DNA of 64,000 bases from Snodgrassella alvi (GCF_002777745.1 NZ_MEIO01000026.1:62001-126000), one strand, 5' to 3'; counted from the first letter of the stretch, positions 1 through 9,978 are shown. Notes: generated by a model not told the origin, from the letters alone. Translations and numbers: made by a program.

Positions 1-73
1 TAATAGGATCATTCGGAATGGCTTGACCGGAAACGATTTTATGACCTTCTGTCGGCACTTTAATGTGACTCAT
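1..73 (-). CDS. icd: Isocitrate dehydrogenase (NADP), N-terminal fragment cut by the window edge
   Basis: Only the first 24 codons lie in the window, reading leftwards from an ATG at 73-71. The peptide begins MSHIKVPTEGHKI and continues with a PNDPI stretch. This matches the N-terminus of dimeric NADP-dependent isocitrate dehydrogenases (HIKVP..G..I, then NVPDNPIIPYIEGDG). That enzyme oxidatively decarboxylates isocitrate to 2-oxoglutarate in the TCA cycle. An AGGAG ribosome-binding site sits about 6 bases before the ATG. Too little is visible to check the active site, so the call rests on N-terminal similarity alone. Confidence 0.6.
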   Translation of the reverse strand, partial: MSHIKVPTEGHKIVSGQAIPNDPI

Positions 74-250
74 GGTAACTCCTGTGATGTTACTTTTTCT
101 GATAGATGACTACATACGTCCACTTGCAGTCTGTCAAGTTGATTATCCTTTATTTTGTTAACTTAGGCTAGAGAAATGTAGTGCGATGTAGTCGGTAACC
201 TATTGTACGGCAGAACAGTGCAGATACAGCCAGCATTTGGCCAGAACTTA

Positions 251-1321
251 TCAGTAAGTGCTTTCTGATGCCCATAAATCGGATTGATATTCGTGCTGAT
301 GAAAGTGGCTTATACCCAACCCAATCAGTCGAAACTGGGCACTATCGTCGGGCATGCGTTTGAGCAAATTCTTGCCGGCTGCAACCAGTGCCTGAGCATC
401 TGGTATGGGCGAAGAATAGGTTTGGGAGCGTGTATAAATCTGGAAATGAGTATTTTTTAATTTTAAAGTGACACAATTGCCTTGAAGCTGCTTATGCTGC
501 ATGTTCTCTACCAGCGTCTGTGCCAGTTCAGGCAGATGATGGGCTATTTCACTCAGGCTTTCGTTATCATTTAATGTAATTTCAGTAGAAATCTGCTGAC
601 GATTACGTTCTGTTGTAACCTCACGATTATCACGACCTTGTGCCAAATCAAATAGGCGGTACCCCCAGCGGCCGAAATGGTGTACTAAAACAGATAGGCT
701 TACCTGTCTCAAATCACCAACTGTAGCCCAGCCCAAGGCATGCATTTTTTGTTCGGTAACTTTACCGACACCAGGAATTCTACCTAATGGCAATTTGTGC
801 AAAAAGGCCATAACTTGTGATGGTGCAATAACAAACTGGCCATTAGGTTTGCGCCAGTCGGAAGCAATTTTAGCCAGAAATTTATTGGGAGCAATTCCTG
901 CTGAAGCTGTCAAGCCAGTTTCATTCAGTATGGCAACACGTATTTCGCGCGCTATATCGCGTGCATAGGGTAATGCTCCCCGATAATTGGTTACATCCAA
1001 ATAAGCTTCGTCCAGAGAAACAGGTTCAATCTGAAGAGTATAGCGGCTGAAAATACTATGTATTTGTTGTGATACTGCGCGATATTTACCGAAGTCTGGT
1101 GAAATGTAGATTGCCTGGGGACACAAGCGTTTAGCCGTGCTTACGGCCATGGCTGAATGCAAACCATATTGGCGTGCCACATACGAAGCGGCACAAATAA
1201 CCGATCTGGGACCATCCCAGGCAACCACAACAGGTTTATTTTGCAATTCAGGCCGGTCGCGCAATTCTACTGAAGCGTAAAAAGCATCCATATCAATATG
1301 GATTATTTTTCGTTCGGGCAT
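251..1321 (-). CDS. dinB: DNA polymerase IV (Y-family translesion polymerase)
   Basis: A 356-residue Y-family polymerase that extends mismatched or lesion-blocked primers in the cytoplasm. The catalytic carboxylates are visible: D10 in the IHIDMDAFY motif and D104-E105 in SLDEAYLD. The helix-hairpin-helix region with the IPGVGKVT motif follows near residue 185, then the little-finger domain. The length is normal for DinB (about 350). The C-terminus contains QSDLWA, which could act as a beta-clamp binding peptide (inference). It is transcribed towards icd, 177 bases away. A small open frame (1323-1454) ends 1 base before its ATG. No LexA box was recognised upstream. Confidence 0.95.
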   Translation of the reverse strand: MPERKIIHIDMDAFYASVELRDRPELQNKPVVVAWDGPRSVICAASYVARQYGLHSAMAVSTAKRLCPQAIYISPDFGKYRAVSQQIHSIFSRYTLQIEPVSLDEAYLDVTNYRGALPYARDIAREIRVAILNETGLTASAGIAPNKFLAKIASDWRKPNGQFVIAPSQVMAFLHKLPLGRIPGVGKVTEQKMHALGWATVGDLRQVSLSVLVHHFGRWGYRLFDLAQGRDNREVTTERNRQQISTEITLNDNESLSEIAHHLPELAQTLVENMQHKQLQGNCVTLKLKNTHFQIYTRSQTYSSPIPDAQALVAAGKNLLKRMPDDSAQFRLIGLGISHFHQHEYQSDLWASESTY

Positions 1322-1322
1322 A

Positions 1323-1454
1323 TTATTCTACGTGATATACAATGATTGTTTTTAAATTATCCTGTTCTGTTTTTGATGAAATTAATAAACCCATCGCTTC
1401 CGTACTATTTTTAATGGCTTTCATTTCATTAAATAAAACATGATCCAATAACAT
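1323..1454 (-). CDS. Possible 43-aa ORF directly upstream of dinB
   Basis: A 43-codon frame starting MLLDHVLFNEM and ending in TAA one base before the dinB ATG (TAATATG). The composition is protein-like: charged and soluble, with a K-T-E-Q-D-N-L-K segment. That spacing would suit translational coupling to dinB. No good ribosome-binding site is seen before its ATG and I recognise no family. It may be a chance frame or the tail of a decayed gene. Confidence 0.25.
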   Translation of the reverse strand: MLLDHVLFNEMKAIKNSTEAMGLLISSKTEQDNLKTIIVYHVE

Positions 1455-1975
1455 TTATATTGTACTATTTTTGCTCGCATATAAACCAATATGTAAATAT
1501 AAGCTACTTTATTTCCAGCATTCATGTTCATCTTAACATTATCAGTTTTTTTGCCTGTTTCAATAGCTGGTAATGTAGTAACATTTTTTAACAGATTATA
1601 TTGATATTGCAGTTAGCCACTGAGACATTATCTACTTTAATATATTCTTATTCGTTTACTTAATATTTTTTGGATTCTAAATGCTCTTAGACACAGTAGT
1701 GCCATTAATCAGGATATATCACTAATACTTCATCCTGATGACGCATATATTAAAAGTTAGGTAATAATTCAAAGACATCAGTAGAGTAATTGCTTATGTT
1801 ATAAAATCATTTGGTTCATATTTAAAGAAGAATGTAAGTTTAAACTTTCAGCTTGCTACATTATTCAATGTGTATTTATTATAGAATTTTGTTTTTACAA
1901 TAAATCGTCAATGACTGATTAAATTCAGGCACCAGTAATAAACAGGAGTACTGGTGCCCAGATTAAGCTTATAAA
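1455..1975. other. AT-rich intergenic region with no recognised gene
   Basis: About 520 bases, very AT-rich, between the minus-strand lipoprotein gene and dinB. I see no coding frame, RNA gene or strong hairpin. It presumably holds the dinB promoter, but AT-richness makes any promoter-like match unreliable. Confidence 0.5.
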
Positions 1976-3040
1976 TTAGTGTAATGCATAACCGCTAAGA
2001 TATTTGATACGTTCATTAGTCATCTGAGTATCACATTCAAGTCGCAGGAATTCTGCATGAGCCGGTGAGTCTGCTTTAGCTGCTTTCTCCTGACACTGAC
2101 TCGTTTTGCGGGCTATCCATTTCTGTTGTTCATGCTGTAACGTTTTACGTACTGTATCATCAAGATTACGCCACTGTGTATTGATAACACTATTGGCATT
2201 TCGGTTATTATCTCTTGTCATCTGCAACTGGTTAGCCGTAACGTCAGCTTGCTTATTACTATCTTCCGGATTTTTCTGTATGTGATTGCCATCAACTTGA
2301 TGATCGCTATTCATTGCAGGTAGATGGCCGTTCAAAATGGCACTGGCCATTTGTGCAGTAGGACTTGGCTGATCTAAAGGTAAAACTTTTGCATTTGGAT
2401 CGGTTATCAGAGTAATGGCATCGGCGCGATTATAGGTGTGTCCGGCAATAACTACTGTATCTTTGATACCATACGGCAGCAGAGTATTACCTAAAACTGT
2501 ACCTAATGTTTGAATACCCGCCTGATCGAAATTGCTGGCAGCATTGGTAGCCGAAGCAGCATTAGTATTGCTGGCTACAGGAGCATATTTAACAGGCTTA
2601 GTGAACACACCATCATGCAGTGTAACGCTATTGCCCTGTAGCTGCTGATTTAGGCGACCGATAAAATCGGATTTGCCAAATAACAGCGGTGCATTGGTTT
2701 GAATTTGCTGCCAGATGTTGGCTGGAACAGTAATCTTTAATTCACTGCTGCAAATTGGATTACCATTGCTGTCTTTATCTAACTTGCCATCTGACAAAGC
2801 AATATTCAATTCATGGCTAGCACCAATTACTTTTTCCGCATCTACAAACTGCCGGCTGTCATTTTGGGCAAACTGGCGCGCATTATTATCGATACCAGTT
2901 TGCAGGGTTTGCTGAATCTGATTACGCAACTGTTCACTATTACAGCTTAATTGGGGTGATGAGGACGCTGTATCATCGCGAGAACAGGCGGCCAGAGAAA
3001 GAACGCTGATGATGCTGTACACAAATATGCTTTTTTTCAT
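1976..3040 (-). CDS. Lipoprotein with LprI/DUF1311-like C-terminal region
   Basis: A 354-residue envelope protein. It starts with a lipoprotein signal (KKSIFVYS..VLSLAAC) with the lipidated Cys at 19, followed by a low-complexity S/D stretch. The middle is rich in Asn, Gln and Ala. The last 70 residues hold W-R-N-L-D..., E-Q-Q-K-W-I-A-R-K-T-S-Q-C and L-R-L-E-C-D-T-Q-M-T-N-E-R. This is the spacing of the LprI/DUF1311 domain (lysozyme-inhibitor-like family: aromatic-basic helix, Cys, then C..xxT..R). The DUF1311 assignment comes from motif memory and was not searched. It stands alone, about 155 bases from the next gene. Confidence 0.6.
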   Translation of the reverse strand: MKKSIFVYSIISVLSLAACSRDDTASSSPQLSCNSEQLRNQIQQTLQTGIDNNARQFAQNDSRQFVDAEKVIGASHELNIALSDGKLDKDSNGNPICSSELKITVPANIWQQIQTNAPLLFGKSDFIGRLNQQLQGNSVTLHDGVFTKPVKYAPVASNTNAASATNAASNFDQAGIQTLGTVLGNTLLPYGIKDTVVIAGHTYNRADAITLITDPNAKVLPLDQPSPTAQMASAILNGHLPAMNSDHQVDGNHIQKNPEDSNKQADVTANQLQMTRDNNRNANSVINTQWRNLDDTVRKTLQHEQQKWIARKTSQCQEKAAKADSPAHAEFLRLECDTQMTNERIKYLSGYALH

Positions 3041-3195
3041 GATTGTTTCCTAAGCATTAATGATAGATATAGACAACATAATTACAACTAACCCACCTTT
3101 ATTATGCTGCGTATGTAATTTTTAATCATTTGATTTTACTAAAAAATACAAAAATGTATGAAATGTATTCATGCTTGAGATACAACATGTTGTAA

Positions 3196-4326
3196 TTAAC
3201 GCAAGTTATCAAGTATGGCGTAAATCGGGCTTAGAATTGCTTCCCCCAGACGTAGTGAGCGTTGTCCATTCCAACCGAAATCGTCATCTGGCCACTGATG
3301 ATTATCCTTAAACGGCATTTCTAGTGTATAGGCTAAACATTTGAAGGTTTCACCGATATAAGATGTGGCCATGCTTAGATTTGCTTTACCTGAAGCATCT
3401 TTTTCATAACCATATTTATCTTGAAAATCTGGGCTAGCCAGCAGAAAGGCCTGTTTAAACTGTTCCTGCAATGTGTATAGGCGCTCATCAAAGGATGGTA
3501 TACCCTCATTACCGGCAACAAACACATAAGGTATGGATTCATCACCGTGAATATCCAGAAATAAGTCAACGCCGGTTTCATGCATTTTTTGACGAACCAC
3601 AAAAACTTCTGGGCTGTGTTCCATGCTGGGTTGTAACCATTCACGATTTAAATTAGTACCGGCTGCATTAGTACGCAGATTTCCTAACACAGAACCATCT
3701 GGATTCATGTTAGGGACAATATAAAAAGTGGCTCGATCGAGTAGTGCGCGAGAGGTTGGATCCTGATGATCAAGTAAACGATTGAGTAGCCCTTCAACAA
3801 ACCATTCAGCCATCGTTTCACCCGGGTGCTGACGTGCAATAACCCATATTTTAAGGTCACTGGCTGCCTGATTGCCGATGGTTAATAAGTTGATGTCACG
3901 TCCTTGCAATGTGCTGCCTAAATCTTCTATCTGGCATAAACCGCTACTTTGTGAATCTCCTAGTAAATTAAGATGCTGTTCATAAGAATAGGGTTCAAAA
4001 TAGGCGTAATAAACACTATTTGCCAATGGCGTGTGGTTGATACAGAGTATTCCGTTTTCGTAAGTGGTAGGAACACGAAACCAGTTGATGCGATCATATG
4101 AGCACATTGCCTCATAATCTTCCCATCCAGCAGGATAGGCAGATTCAGCAGCATTGATAAAGTGTAACTGAAGATTCTGGTAGGCAGCTCCCTGTACGCG
4201 GAAATAAAACCATTGACGGAAATTGGCTGCGTTGTCTTTTGGTAATTTCAATTGAATATTGCTAGGGTTTTGAGCATCTACAATTTCTATGTTGCCACCA
4301 TCAAACTGAGTACTAATTTTAAGCAT
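3196..4326 (-). CDS. M14-family zinc carboxypeptidase, cytosolic carboxypeptidase (CCP) type
   Basis: A 376-residue metallocarboxypeptidase without a signal peptide, so probably cytoplasmic. Residues 1-125 form the beta-rich N-terminal domain typical of the CCP/AGTPBP-like subfamily (QWFYFRV, SYDRINWFRVP). The peptidase domain shows zinc ligands H167 and E170 (RQHPGE) and H260 (DIHGDE), the substrate-binding NMNPDGS and NLNREW motifs, and the likely catalytic Glu near residue 336 (YTLEMPF). Eukaryotic relatives trim glutamate chains. The bacterial substrate is not known to me. It is flanked by unrelated genes. Confidence 0.85.
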   Translation of the reverse strand: MLKISTQFDGGNIEIVDAQNPSNIQLKLPKDNAANFRQWFYFRVQGAAYQNLQLHFINAAESAYPAGWEDYEAMCSYDRINWFRVPTTYENGILCINHTPLANSVYYAYFEPYSYEQHLNLLGDSQSSGLCQIEDLGSTLQGRDINLLTIGNQAASDLKIWVIARQHPGETMAEWFVEGLLNRLLDHQDPTSRALLDRATFYIVPNMNPDGSVLGNLRTNAAGTNLNREWLQPSMEHSPEVFVVRQKMHETGVDLFLDIHGDESIPYVFVAGNEGIPSFDERLYTLQEQFKQAFLLASPDFQDKYGYEKDASGKANLSMATSYIGETFKCLAYTLEMPFKDNHQWPDDDFGWNGQRSLRLGEAILSPIYAILDNLR

Positions 4327-4475
4327 GAAACCACTTTCTTATGAATCATTAATTTAGATTTAGGTATATTGTATTCTTTTTGTAGGTGATTTTCGATATT
4401 GAGTATCTATCTCGCTGTTAGAAAGTATTGTTATTTTCTACAAACTTGTAATATCTGTGTTTTCAGTGTAACCGG

Positions 4476-5159
4476 TTACTCTTCCGCAGAGAAAGTTATT
4501 GGCTCTGGTTTTCCTAAAAATTTCGGTTGTTTGTGTCTGATATACAGATCACTAACAGCTTTGACCCGGGCTAAGATTTCACGCAAAATTACTTTTGCAT
4601 AATTCTTCCCGGTTGGAGCGGGTACTGCATAGCATTGTGTATCCAGTTGGTGCTTACGGGAAATAAGTATGGCGCGGTCGCAATGAAAACTTTGCGTAAT
4701 AATGGTAAAACTGTTAACCTGAAAAATTTTTTTGGCTCGAAGGATAGAGTCTAAAGTCCTTAACCCGCCATAATCCAGAGTCATGGATGAAGCAGGTATA
4801 CCTGCTCGAATCAAGTCTTGCTGCATAGTTTCTGGTTCATTGTAATTTTTGCGGGAGTGGTCTCCGCTCAAAAGCAAATGTTTAATTTTTCCCTGTTGGT
4901 AAAGTTTGACAGCGCCCTCAATACGATATTGGTAAAAAGGATTTAGTTTGCCATTGCGCAGATATTTTGCCGTACCTAATACAAGACCTACAGACCGAGG
5001 AGTAAGCTGATTGCTGTCTGTGAATATATAAGGTGTGGCTTGTCTGCTTATCCATTGATAGATGGATATTAAAATAATAGTAAAAGCTATTGTGCTAAAA
5101 ACCGTATATTTAATTATTCTTTTTAATGAAGTTATAGTCATACGAATAAAGCTCCACAC
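4476..5159 (-). CDS. sanA: SanA-like envelope barrier protein (DUF218)
   Basis: A 227-residue protein with one N-terminal membrane segment (residues about 14-33) followed by a DUF218 domain. Several blocks match E. coli SanA closely by memory: VGLVLGTAKY, YQYRIEGAVKLY, LLLSGDHS, TLDYGGLRTLDSI and ITQSFHCDRA. SanA is an inner-membrane protein needed for exclusion of vancomycin and other large molecules at high temperature. Its chemistry is unknown. M7 is an alternative start. It is divergent from lepA across 280 bases. Confidence 0.85.
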   Translation of the reverse strand: MWSFIRMTITSLKRIIKYTVFSTIAFTIILISIYQWISRQATPYIFTDSNQLTPRSVGLVLGTAKYLRNGKLNPFYQYRIEGAVKLYQQGKIKHLLLSGDHSRKNYNEPETMQQDLIRAGIPASSMTLDYGGLRTLDSILRAKKIFQVNSFTIITQSFHCDRAILISRKHQLDTQCYAVPAPTGKNYAKVILREILARVKAVSDLYIRHKQPKFLGKPEPITFSAEE

Positions 5160-5439
5160 TAACTAATTAGGATGTTTACAAATAAATTTTTGCGGAATAA
5201 ACATTAATGGCAATTAACATTAAATTAATATAGCATATTTATTGTTTGTGCCGCAGTTTTATGATATCGATACTGGTTAACTCGGGTTTACTTGTTTTTT
5301 AAAAAAATTTTTGCTTTGTATAAATTCTTCGGCGCACTTTGGCACATTCCGTTAAAATGGACAGTTATTTTGGTTTTCTAGTATCTGGTATTAGAGATGC
5401 TGAAAAACTATTGACTGAATTAACTAATTATTGGCTTGC

Positions 5440-7230
5440 ATGAACAATATACGTAATTTCTCTATTATCGCCCATATTGACCATGGGAAGTCTACACTGG
5501 CTGATCGTTTCATTCAGTATTGTGGTGGTCTTGAAAATCGGGAAATGAGTGCTCAGGTACTCGATTCCATGGATATTGAAAAAGAACGTGGCATTACCAT
5601 CAAGGCACAAACAGCAGCCTTGCAGTATAAGGCACGAGACGGGGAGATATATCAGCTCAATCTGATTGATACTCCGGGACACGTGGACTTCTCCTATGAA
5701 GTATCGCGCTCGCTATCGGCCTGTGAGGGTGCATTGCTTGTGGTTGATGCTTCACAAGGTGTAGAAGCGCAAACTGTAGCTAATTGCTATACCGCAATTG
5801 ATTTGGGCGTGGAAGTACTGCCGGTATTAAATAAAATTGATTTGCCGGCCGCAGAACCAGAGCGGGTAATCGAAGAGATAGAAGACATTATCGGTATTGA
5901 GGCTATCGATGCCGTACGCTGTTCGGCTAAAAGTGGTATCGGTATTGAAGATGTGCTGGAAGAAATTGTCAAGAAAGTTCCTGCACCTACAGGAAAGGCT
6001 GATGCCCCGTTAAAAGCATTGATTATTGACTCATGGTTTGATAATTATGTTGGTGTAGTGATGCTGATCCGCATGGTGGATGGTGTCGTGCGTCTGAAAG
6101 ATAAAGTGCGGTTTATGGCCACGGGTGCTGAAACACAGGTTGAACAGTTGGGCGTATTTACCCCTAAATCTGTTCAGAAACCTGAGTTAAAAGCAGGAGA
6201 TGTAGGCTTTTTGATTACCGGTGTGAAAGAACTGGGTTCCGCTAAGGTGGGTGATACAATTACTTTGGCACGTGAACCAGCCACTGATCCCTTGCCGGGC
6301 TTCAAAGAGGTGCAACCTCAAGTGTTTGCTGGTCTCTATCCGGTAGAAAGCCATGACTATGATGCGTTACGTGAAGCGCTGGAAAAATTGCAGCTAAATG
6401 ATGCGTCGCTGAAATTTGAGCCGGAGGTTTCTCAGGCGCTGGGCTTTGGTTTTCGCTGCGGCTTTCTCGGTCTGCTACATCTGGAAATTGTTCAGGAAAG
6501 ACTGGAACGCGAATTTGATATGGATTTAATTACCACTGCACCAACAGTGGTATATGAAGTGTTGCTGAAAAGTGGCGAACGCATTGAAATTGAAAATCCA
6601 TCCAAATTGCCGGACATCGGGACGCTTGAAGCAATTTATGAGCCCATTATCACTGCTACTATTTTGCTGCCACAGGAATATGTTGGTGCTGTAATGACAC
6701 TATGTAATCAGAAACGCGGTGTTCAGAAAAATATGCAGTACATGGGACGGCAGGTTATGCTGACTTATGAAATGCCGATGAATGAAGTGGTAATGGATTT
6801 CTTTGACAAACTGAAATCTACATCACGTGGTTATGCTTCACTGGATTATGAATTTCTAGAGTTCAGAGCTGCGGATCTGGTGAAACTGGATATTCTGGTA
6901 AATAGTGAAAAGGTGGATGCATTAAGTCTGATTGTGCATCGCAGTAATTCAGTTCATCGTGGCCGAGAACTAGTAGCTAAAATGCGGGAACTGATCCCTC
7001 GTCAGATGTTTGATATTGCTGTGCAGGCGGCAATCGGTGGTAAGATTATTGCCCGTGAAAACGTCAAGGCGCTACGCAAGAATGTGCTGGCTAAATGTTA
7101 TGGCGGTGATATTACCCGCAAGAAAAAACTATTGGAAAAACAGAAAGCCGGTAAAAAGCGTATGAAGCAGGTTGGCAATGTGGAAATTCCGCAGACTGCC
7201 TTTCTGGCAATTTTGCAGGTTGGAGATTAA
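5440..7230 (+). CDS. lepA: Elongation factor 4 (LepA) GTPase
   Basis: A 596-residue translational GTPase that binds ribosomes and back-translocates tRNAs. The G domain shows AHIDHGKS (P-loop), DTPGHVDF and NKIDLP. The LepA-specific C-terminal domain ends in a basic [16 protein letters not shown] stretch. I chose the ATG at 5440 because [12 protein letters not shown] aligns with the usual LepA start; a TTG three codons earlier is possible. lepB follows 3 bases after the stop, so lepA-lepB form an operon, as in many proteobacteria. Confidence 0.97.
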   Translation: MNNIRNFSIIAHIDHGKSTLADRFIQYCGGLENREMSAQVLDSMDIEKERGITIKAQTAALQYKARDGEIYQLNLIDTPGHVDFSYEVSRSLSACEGALLVVDASQGVEAQTVANCYTAIDLGVEVLPVLNKIDLPAAEPERVIEEIEDIIGIEAIDAVRCSAKSGIGIEDVLEEIVKKVPAPTGKADAPLKALIIDSWFDNYVGVVMLIRMVDGVVRLKDKVRFMATGAETQVEQLGVFTPKSVQKPELKAGDVGFLITGVKELGSAKVGDTITLAREPATDPLPGFKEVQPQVFAGLYPVESHDYDALREALEKLQLNDASLKFEPEVSQALGFGFRCGFLGLLHLEIVQERLEREFDMDLITTAPTVVYEVLLKSGERIEIENPSKLPDIGTLEAIYEPIITATILLPQEYVGAVMTLCNQKRGVQKNMQYMGRQVMLTYEMPMNEVVMDFFDKLKSTSRGYASLDYEFLEFRAADLVKLDILVNSEKVDALSLIVHRSNSVHRGRELVAKMRELIPRQMFDIAVQAAIGGKIIARENVKALRKNVLAKCYGGDITRKKKLLEKQKAGKKRMKQVGNVEIPQTAFLAILQVGD

Positions 7231-7233
7231 TAC

Positions 7234-8223
7234 ATGTCGAAGACAATGATTATAGGCGCTGCGGTATTATTAGTGCTGGGTATTCTGCTGTTTTTCAAGA
7301 GCACAAAAGTGCGTGAGGAAAATGGCGAGTGGAGCGGTACATTACAATGGGGCTATCTGCTGATGCTGGTAGGTGCTTTTGGTCTGCTATCAGCATTCAT
7401 GAGTTTTACTGCAGTATTGCTGTTATTTGTGCTGTTTACCGGTATAGCTTGGTGTATACACCGGCGCAAGAAGAAAATGAATTCCGGCCTGCTGGATGAT
7501 AATCATTTCACCGATTATATGAGTGGTTTCTTCCCCATTATTCTGGTGGTATTTATCCTACGTACTTTTGTGGCAGAACCCTTTCAGATTCCATCCAGCT
7601 CAATGCGCCCGGGTTTGATTCCCGGTGATTTTATTCTGGTGAATAAATTTGTATATGGAATTCGCCTGCCAGTTCTGAATAATGTGCTTATTCCGGTAAG
7701 CAATGTAGAGCGCGGTGATGTGATGGTATTCAATTATCCTGAAGACACTCGAAAAAACTATATTAAACGAGTGATTGGTTTACCGGGTGATGTTGTCACA
7801 TACAAGGATAAAACTCTGTCAATTAATGATAAAGTGGTCAACGATATTGATGAGCAGAAGCTATACAACTATGCGGAACAGGTACTTAACTTAGGCACAA
7901 TGACAATTCACGCCCGGCAATTGAATGAACAGCTTGGTAACAAATCTGTTCAGGTGTTACAGATTCCGCAGCAGCCTGCTGTTATCCTCCAAGGTGTGCG
8001 GCCTGATTTTCCCGATCGTGAATTGTGTACCTATTATCCAGATGGCAGCGGATTCAGCTGTACAGTTCCGGCCGGAAAATACTTTATGATGGGTGACAAT
8101 CGCGATAATAGTGATGATAGTCGCTACTGGGGCTTTGTAGACGATAAGCTGGTTGTAGGCAAAGCGTTTCTGATATGGCTGAATATTAGTGATATGAAGC
8201 GAATCGGCACAAAAATTCAGTAA
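7234..8223 (+). CDS. lepB: Signal peptidase I
   Basis: A 329-residue inner-membrane serine-lysine protease that removes signal peptides from exported proteins. Hydrophobic segments lie near residues 4-20, 40-75 and 98-115. The catalytic Ser is S123 in IPSSSMRP and the general-base Lys is K178 in NYIKRVIGLPGD. The box-E motif GDNRDNSDDSRYWG is intact near the C-terminus. It follows lepA by 3 bases and precedes rnc. This placement fits the conserved lepA-lepB-rnc-era order, here interrupted before era by two extra genes. Confidence 0.97.
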   Translation: MSKTMIIGAAVLLVLGILLFFKSTKVREENGEWSGTLQWGYLLMLVGAFGLLSAFMSFTAVLLLFVLFTGIAWCIHRRKKKMNSGLLDDNHFTDYMSGFFPIILVVFILRTFVAEPFQIPSSSMRPGLIPGDFILVNKFVYGIRLPVLNNVLIPVSNVERGDVMVFNYPEDTRKNYIKRVIGLPGDVVTYKDKTLSINDKVVNDIDEQKLYNYAEQVLNLGTMTIHARQLNEQLGNKSVQVLQIPQQPAVILQGVRPDFPDRELCTYYPDGSGFSCTVPAGKYFMMGDNRDNSDDSRYWGFVDDKLVVGKAFLIWLNISDMKRIGTKIQ

Positions 8224-8234
8224 TGTCTGATTTC

Positions 8235-8259
8235 AAGCGCAAGATTCTATCTTGCGCTT
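8235..8259 (+). terminator. Perfect hairpin after lepB
   Basis: A 10-bp perfect stem (AAGCGCAAGA / TCTTGCGCTT) with a 5-base loop lies 11 bases after the lepB stop. No long T-run follows, so it may be a weak terminator or an RNA-stabilising or processing hairpin between lepB and rnc. Its proximity to the RNase III gene makes an autoregulatory cleavage site conceivable, but that is speculation. Confidence 0.5.
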
Positions 8260-8354
8260 TGTCTATGCAGCAAAGCTGTATTGATTCTGATAGTACAGGT
8301 TGATTAAACAATCTTTCCTGAAAGACAATTAATTCAATTATTAAAGAATATTAA

Positions 8355-9080
8355 ATGAAAAAAATTGATGTACGCCATGAGAATGCTTTGGGTTATGTTC
8401 AAAAAATGCTTGGCTATCACTTTAAACAATCGAAATTTCTACAACAGGCATTGACCCATCGCAGTTACAGCGCGTTACACAATGAGCGGTTTGAGTTTAT
8501 TGGTGATTCAATTTTGAATTATGCTGTAGCCAAAATGTTGTTTGATGCCTTTCCGCGTCTGACAGAGGGTGAACTATCACGAATGCGTGCTAATCTGGTG
8601 AATCAGGACACACTCGCACAGATTGCAGCAGAATTAAAAGTGGGTGATGCCCTGCTGCTGGGGACCGGAGAATTGAAAAGCGGTGGCTTCAGACGGCCAT
8701 CAACGCTGGCAGATGCAATGGAGGCATTATTTGCAGCAGTGAGTTTTGATGCTGATTTTAATACAGCAGAAACTGTAGTGCGCCGTTTATATGCCGAAAG
8801 AATCCGGCATATTAATCCGCAGAATAGTGGTAAGGATGCAAAAACACGCTTACAGGAAGCCTTACAGGCAAGGCGTATGCCATTGCCTAAATACAGAATT
8901 GTAGAGCAGATTGGTGATGGGCATGATCTGCAATTTGTGGTGCAATGTGATTTAGGAGAAACTGGTTTTCAAACTGAAGCAGCTGGACATAGCCGGCGTG
9001 AAGCGGAACAGCAAACGGCGAAGACTGCTCTGGTCTGGCTGGAAGAGAATTTTCCGATATCAAAACCGCGAAAAAAATAA
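8355..9080 (+). CDS. rnc: Ribonuclease III
   Basis: A 241-residue double-stranded-RNA endonuclease that matures rRNA and some mRNAs. The signature NERFEFIGDSIL is at residues 43-54. A second acidic cluster (LADAMEALFAAV) provides the other metal ligands. The last 75 residues form the dsRNA-binding domain (DAKTRLQEALQARR..., ending in a basic KPRKK tail). The length is normal. The upstream gap of 131 bases contains the hairpin after lepB. Confidence 0.97.
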   Translation: MKKIDVRHENALGYVQKMLGYHFKQSKFLQQALTHRSYSALHNERFEFIGDSILNYAVAKMLFDAFPRLTEGELSRMRANLVNQDTLAQIAAELKVGDALLLGTGELKSGGFRRPSTLADAMEALFAAVSFDADFNTAETVVRRLYAERIRHINPQNSGKDAKTRLQEALQARRMPLPKYRIVEQIGDGHDLQFVVQCDLGETGFQTEAAGHSRREAEQQTAKTALVWLEENFPISKPRKK

Positions 9081-9108
9081 TTTACCAGCTACTGATTTGG
9101 TATAAAAA

Positions 9109-9978
9109 ATGAAATCTTTATGGTTTCTTGTCCTGTTACTAAGCAATAGTATATGGGCAAAAACAGTGCATTCTCTTGAAGAAGTCTATCCCAACATTAA
9201 TTATTCCGCTGGTCGGGAGTTTGTTGCAGAAGAGCTGGGAGGGGTAAAGCCAGTTGATTATTTTGGTCGTGATTTTTTTTCAAAATCAGATGAATTTAAA
9301 AAAATTCTGGCTTTAGCTGATACGAAGAAGGCAGATGAGGAAAACTGGCATTTCGCGGGCATTAAGGCATGGCCAAGTCAGCCTGATGCCTATATTTTTA
9401 TAGCCTGTTCTAGTATTCAGAAAGATGATAACGATTACTGTCATTATCGGGAACAAGGTAAAACAGTCATTGCTGTGTTGCATTTTGATCAGATAAAAGG
9501 CTTTTCATTGATGGCTAAGCCATGGATTGAAAGCGGCACTGATCTGGAAAACAGTGGCTTTCTTCTGAATAATGATTCAGGTGTACAGGTTATTGGAAAT
9601 CCGCGACGTTATGATTTTGCTCCATATCGATTAAGCCCAGATGTATTAGCTTTTGGTGTACGGCATAATACAGCTACAAGCTATGCAGGCGGAGGAGCTC
9701 TTGATGAATCGGTAACGTTATTTGCTGTGATTAACGGTGAATTACTGCCAGTGTTCAATGCACCGACGTATCACTTTGCTAATTATGCAGGAAACTGGCA
9801 TGACGATGGTACACGTGACCATGAAATTCATGAAAATGTTTATGTTATTAGGATTCTGCCTACTTCACATTATGGAATGAAAGATATTCTGTGGTCGGAA
9901 AAAGGGAACGCAAAAAAGGTATCGAAGATTTACCATTGGAATAAGCCAGAGAAAAGATATATTTCTAATAAAAATTGA
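9109..9978 (+). CDS. Exported protein of unknown function
   Basis: A 289-residue protein with a clear signal peptide (KSLWFLVLLLSNSIWA, cleavage about residue 17), so probably periplasmic. It starts 28 bases after rnc and may be cotranscribed. I do not recognise a family. It has many aromatic and Asp residues, two Cys in IACSSIQKDDNDYC, and a C-terminal block of NWHDDGTRDHEIHENVY that could bind metal (inference). It interrupts the usual rnc-era order, which suggests a lineage-specific insertion. Confidence 0.8.
   Translation: MKSLWFLVLLLSNSIWAKTVHSLEEVYPNINYSAGREFVAEELGGVKPVDYFGRDFFSKSDEFKKILALADTKKADEENWHFAGIKAWPSQPDAYIFIACSSIQKDDNDYCHYREQGKTVIAVLHFDQIKGFSLMAKPWIESGTDLENSGFLLNNDSGVQVIGNPRRYDFAPYRLSPDVLAFGVRHNTATSYAGGGALDESVTLFAVINGELLPVFNAPTYHFANYAGNWHDDGTRDHEIHENVYVIRILPTSHYGMKDILWSEKGNAKKVSKIYHWNKPEKRYISNKN

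Noticed and set aside
5431-5439. TTG start for lepA giving M-A-C before the usual Met
   Set aside because: LepA homologues begin at the downstream ATG and no ribosome-binding site favours the TTG.
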